Shown here one piece after another: positions 61,100-64,000 of a stretch of 64,000 nucleotides of DNA. The stretch comes from Nageia nagi. Taxonomy: Eukaryota; Pinophyta. The stretch is from positions 39,122,001-39,186,000 of the forward strand of contig JBITNC010000002.1 in assembly GCA_050084985.1 (NCBI GenBank), written 5' to 3'. Below the pieces are notes generated by a model, which did not search any database, had not been told where the DNA came from, and saw only the letters and a list, made by a program, of their open reading frames with translations. The position numbers and the translations under genes were made by a program. Positions within the stretch are counted from its first letter, which is position 1, and each line of letters opens with the position of its first letter.

Positions 61100-62231
61100 C
61101 TTAGACTTCAAGGGTAAAATTATCACCTATCACAATTGCATCTTTATTATACTTATGAAAGTTCTTAAATTTTTCCTTTTAAAAGCATAGGTGATTAGTG
61201 CAACCAAAGTTAAAAATTCATTTAGATGAAAAAGTGTGAGACATGGAGTAGAGTGTCACAACAAAATCAGCATGAGTATTACTTTTCCTTTGTAGTTCTT
61301 TACAATTCCATTACCTTTGTCCTTATATTCCTTTTTCTTTTTGTAACAATCAACTTCTTATGACTGTGTATACCAAAATAGTTATAATTTCCATCAAACT
61401 TTTCTTTAGGATAAGGAGTGTTTGTTTTGCCTTTTCTATCTCTATGCTTGAAGTGATTGTTGTTACCATTGTTCTAGCTACTGTGTTTGTTGTTTCTATC
61501 ATTCCTATTGCTATTGTAGCCATTGCCTCTTTTCTCAAAACTTTTGGAGAAAAAAAGGTAAGATTTATTTTAGTAGTTGAACTTCTTCTTGAAAGGAATT
61601 TTGGTTGCTCTAAGAGTAACTTTATTCTCCTTAGTAGAAAAAATCAATCCTTTATTGTTAAGGGTTTCCTCATGCTTTAATAGGTTCTTGAAAGATTCTC
61701 AAAGGAGATGATTTCTTTTTTATCATCAAGCTTTATTTCCATAATTGTTACAAGTTTTTCAAACATTGATGATAGGCTTTGAAGAATGATTAAAACCATG
61801 AACTCATCATTGATCCAATTACACCCACATGTAACAAGTTAGGTCCTTAGGTCAATGATTTTGTTCAAATAGATAGCCACATTTTCATTGTCCCATTGAT
61901 GAGATTGGAGCAACTTTTGAAGAATGGTAAAACTTCTTAAAAAGTTTAGACTAAGATAGATTTGTTTTAACTTATCCCATGCATCCTTTGCTGAGTTTGA
62001 GGAGGATATCATCAAGAGTACATCATTTGAAATTACATAGTAAATCATGGAGGTTGCCAATTCATTCTTTGTATTGTATGCCTCTAGTGCCTTCTCATCT
62101 ATAGGAGGTACAAGGTTCTTAGTCATAGTTTACCATAGTTTCTTTTCCTATAATTTAGCTTTCATCCAAGGTTCCTAAATCCCATAGTTGAAACCATCAA
62201 AAATGTGTTTGGGTAAAAAATATTCTTCCAT
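61100..62231 (-). pseudogene. Copia-B gag
   Basis: Start codon at 62229-62231 opens MEEYFLPKHIFDGFNYGI, a stop, EPWMKAKL, the usual copia gag beginning. The open stretch 62126-61839 gives LVPPIDEKALEAY, SSNSAKDAWDKLKQIYLS and NVAIYLNKIIDLRTQL (UBN2-type). The basic Asn/Arg-rich tail and the region of the expected zinc knuckle lie at 61550-61320 across frame changes. Confidence 0.75.
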
Positions 62232-62239
62232 TTTCTATA

Positions 62240-62258
62240 TAAAAAAGATCTGAAGTAA
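62240..62258 (-). promoter_or_regulatory. Possible decayed primer-binding site of copia-B
   Basis: On the minus strand TTATTACTTCAGATC lies just upstream of gag and aligns loosely with TTGGTATCAGAGC, with two extra bases. Weak. Confidence 0.3.
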
Positions 62259-62261
62259 TAA

Positions 62262-64000
62262 GCATATGTTTTCAATAATCCAAGTAAATAATATATGTTA
62301 CATTTAACACTAAATACATGCTTGATTTGATTCATAAGTGAAAATGCAAATAATAACCCATGTACACAAATACAACATTTCTCATCTCAAGAACCATAGA
62401 TGTAGAGTGACATTATTGAAGCTTATTTTCTTGTCTAAAATTAGGCCTTCACTTGGATACCCATACAAGAGGAACCTAGGTCCTACCAATTTTCAACCAA
62501 TTCCCCTTAAGCAGTAATATATTCTCACAAGGAGAAGTACTAGCCATTTTCTAAGGTTCTAACATTTATTAGATTGACCAAATTATTAATCTTGATTAGG
62601 TTTCAAGTTATCCTCCTAGGTTATTAGGATAATTCCTGAATGGACATGATCACTACACACATACATGTCCATATATTGGAGTTAAATCTAGACCAATAGA
62701 GGACTTAGGGGAAATTAAGCAGTATGAACTTTTCATCACTTGGATCATCAGACTTAAAGGTTTCAGTCCACCTATCCTCACCTCATGGCTCTCCAAACAA
62801 ATCATGTTGCAGAATGTAAATGCAAATGTGTTCATTTTAGGGGGTTGATCATATCAATGTTTGCATTTTTGTTGGTATAAGTAAATAAATCAAAACTTAA
62901 AATATAAAATAAAAGAGCATAATTCAAACATCATCCATTCAATAACTTAAAACCTAAGTGTCCAATGGGTTTTGTTTACTAACCCTTAAAGGACATCTTT
63001 ACATCAATCCTTATTTTGCACAAGTCTATTAACTTTACATAAGAACATGCATCAATCCTATAAGTATAAGTATGCATCATTAACTTAAAGAAGTATGCAT
63101 CAATTCAAAAAAAATTAGGCATGCATTATTTCTTCATAAGAACTAGAATTTAAGCAGCATAATCATGCATTTTTAAGTCATAAGCATGCATCTTCAAAAA
63201 TTTTAAGTCCTAAGCATGCATTTATTAACTTAAAAATTTTAATTAATAGGCATAAGCATTAATATTAAGCATACATTACTTTAACTTAAAAGTATGCATT
63301 TAAGTAAGTTAAAAAAATGCTCTTTTTAACTTTAACAATTTTTAAGTAAAGAAATACATTTTTTATCTTAAAAAATTAAAATATTAAGCATACTTATTAG
63401 CTTAAAAAAAATTCTAAGCATGTCTTATAAACTTAAAAATAAATACCTAAAAAAAATATATATGCAAAAAATTAAATCAAATACTCACATCTTGCTCCCT
63501 TTTGATTTAAAACACAAGAGCCCTTAAAAAAAATTAGGTATGGAAAATTAGTACACTAGTGGAAAAACATGAGGGCATGAGGTAGGAATTCATTGAAAAA
63601 AAAAGAAGGCACTAGAAACAAAGAAGGGACAAATTCCATTGGATGCAAGGAGGGTGCATGATAGTTAAACATAGAGTAGAGGGGGGGTGGTGACAAAAAA
63701 GCAAACATGTGTAGAAAGGAGAAGCAAAGAAAAATTGCATGGCATGCATGTGATTCCCATTGGTCAAAGGCCTATAGAGGCCATGAGGGAGGGCATGGAG
63801 AGAGGGGCGATGAACAAAGAAGAGCTTGCAACCATGAACACAACCATAAGGAGGGATCCATGAGTAGGGAGAACATGCTATGAAAATGGAATGGCTGTAC
63901 AAGTTCAAGGACTATAAGGAGACAATGAGATGCAATAGTCAAGCATAGTGCTAAATGCATCAATTTCGGCACCCCTAACATCATGATGAAGAAGTGGTAA
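62262..64000. other. Unassigned right flank
   Basis: No gene recognised. Minus-strand open stretches at 62835-62653, 63908-63612 and 63984-63772 lack known motifs. The last two overlap each other in different frames over a purine-rich segment and are probably chance. The 5' LTR of copia-B should start near 62260, but no match to 56807-57283 is visible. Confidence 0.35.
63040..63430. repeat. Degenerate array with GCATGCAT cores
   Basis: About eleven copies of AAGCATGCAT(C/T)A-like strings (63045, 63072, 63092, 63119, 63164, 63184, 63212, 63274, 63293, 63387, 63417) alternating with TTAACTTAAAAA. Spacing is irregular, 20-90 bp. Confidence 0.7.

Larger units (their letters stand above)
56807..62260 (-). 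mobile_element. Copia-B: Ty1/copia element inserted into C3
   Basis: On the minus strand: gag from 62231, integrase about 61090-59880, RT 59760-58850, RNase H to about 58270, a 3' non-coding part with a minisatellite, polypurine tract 57293-57284, LTR 57283-56807. The gene order gag, integrase, RT, RNase H is that of Ty1/copia. The LTR end at 56807 coincides exactly with the break in C3, after GATTA. I could not find the matching 5' LTR near 62260, where it would be expected, so the right boundary is open. Confidence 0.75.

Noticed and set aside
61360-61680. 106-codon + strand hydrophobic open stretch
   Set aside because: It lies opposite copia-B gag and is a shadow of its basic tail.
63612-63984. 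Two overlapping minus-strand open stretches rich in Pro, His and Cys
   Set aside because: They overlap each other in different frames over purine-rich DNA and show no motif; chance is more likely.
1-64000. CRISPR array, operon or bacterial system
   Set aside because: All repeats are LTRs, minisatellites or degenerate arrays without regular unique spacers, and every recognised domain is of plant or plant-transposon type.

Overview
The window reads as AT-rich, intergenic DNA of a large seed-plant genome. Every recognisable coding trace belongs to a plant transposable element or a plant-specific family: Ty3/gypsy Tat and chromovirus lineages, Ty1/copia, plant mobile domain (PMD), Ptta/En/Spm transposase, and PPR proteins. 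Nearly all are broken by stops and frameshifts. No intact host gene, tRNA, rRNA or CRISPR array was found. The old, undeleted nested retrotransposons would fit a gymnosperm, but that is inference and no marker gene settles it.

Layout. (1) 1-9622, + strand: the 3' half of a Tat-lineage element (T1). It holds a decayed pol with RT, RNase H, a second RNase H and integrase. An unrecognised sense ORF at 2875-4137 carries a tandemly duplicated domain. An antisense PMD pseudogene lies at 5942-7945. A stem-loop and polypurine tract precede a 608-bp 3' LTR. (2) 10714-32941: a three-layer nest. A gag-only copia element (copia-A) has its 5' LTR split by a minus-strand, gag-only Tat derivative (T2, 10949-29163). 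T2 is in turn split by a full-length chromovirus (C2, 11960-25008) with 4.1-kb LTRs, a tRNA-iMet-type PBS, a chromodomain and a perfect TCCAT target duplication. (3) 32946-43100: mixed remnants, including a copia gag piece, scrambled PPR pieces, a Ptta/En/Spm transposase pseudogene with GNKGDNAL repeats, and local tandem duplications. (4) 43150-46640, minus: a second Tat pol remnant (T3), abutting a PPR array on the + strand (46690-47625). (5) 48570-56806: a second chromovirus copy (C3) whose 5' LTR hosts a 975-bp terminal-inverted-repeat element. Its pol is cut at 56807 by a minus-strand copia element (copia-B, 56807 to about 62260). (6) 62260-64000: no identified gene, with an array of GCATGCA-type repeats.

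The best candidate for something undescribed is T1. Between pol and the 3' LTR it carries a sense two-domain protein of unknown function and a converging antisense PMD gene, so it looks like a retrotransposon with two accessory genes, one of them related to host gene-silencing proteins. The nest is the best-supported structural result, because insertion boundaries, target duplications and LTR lengths agree with one another.
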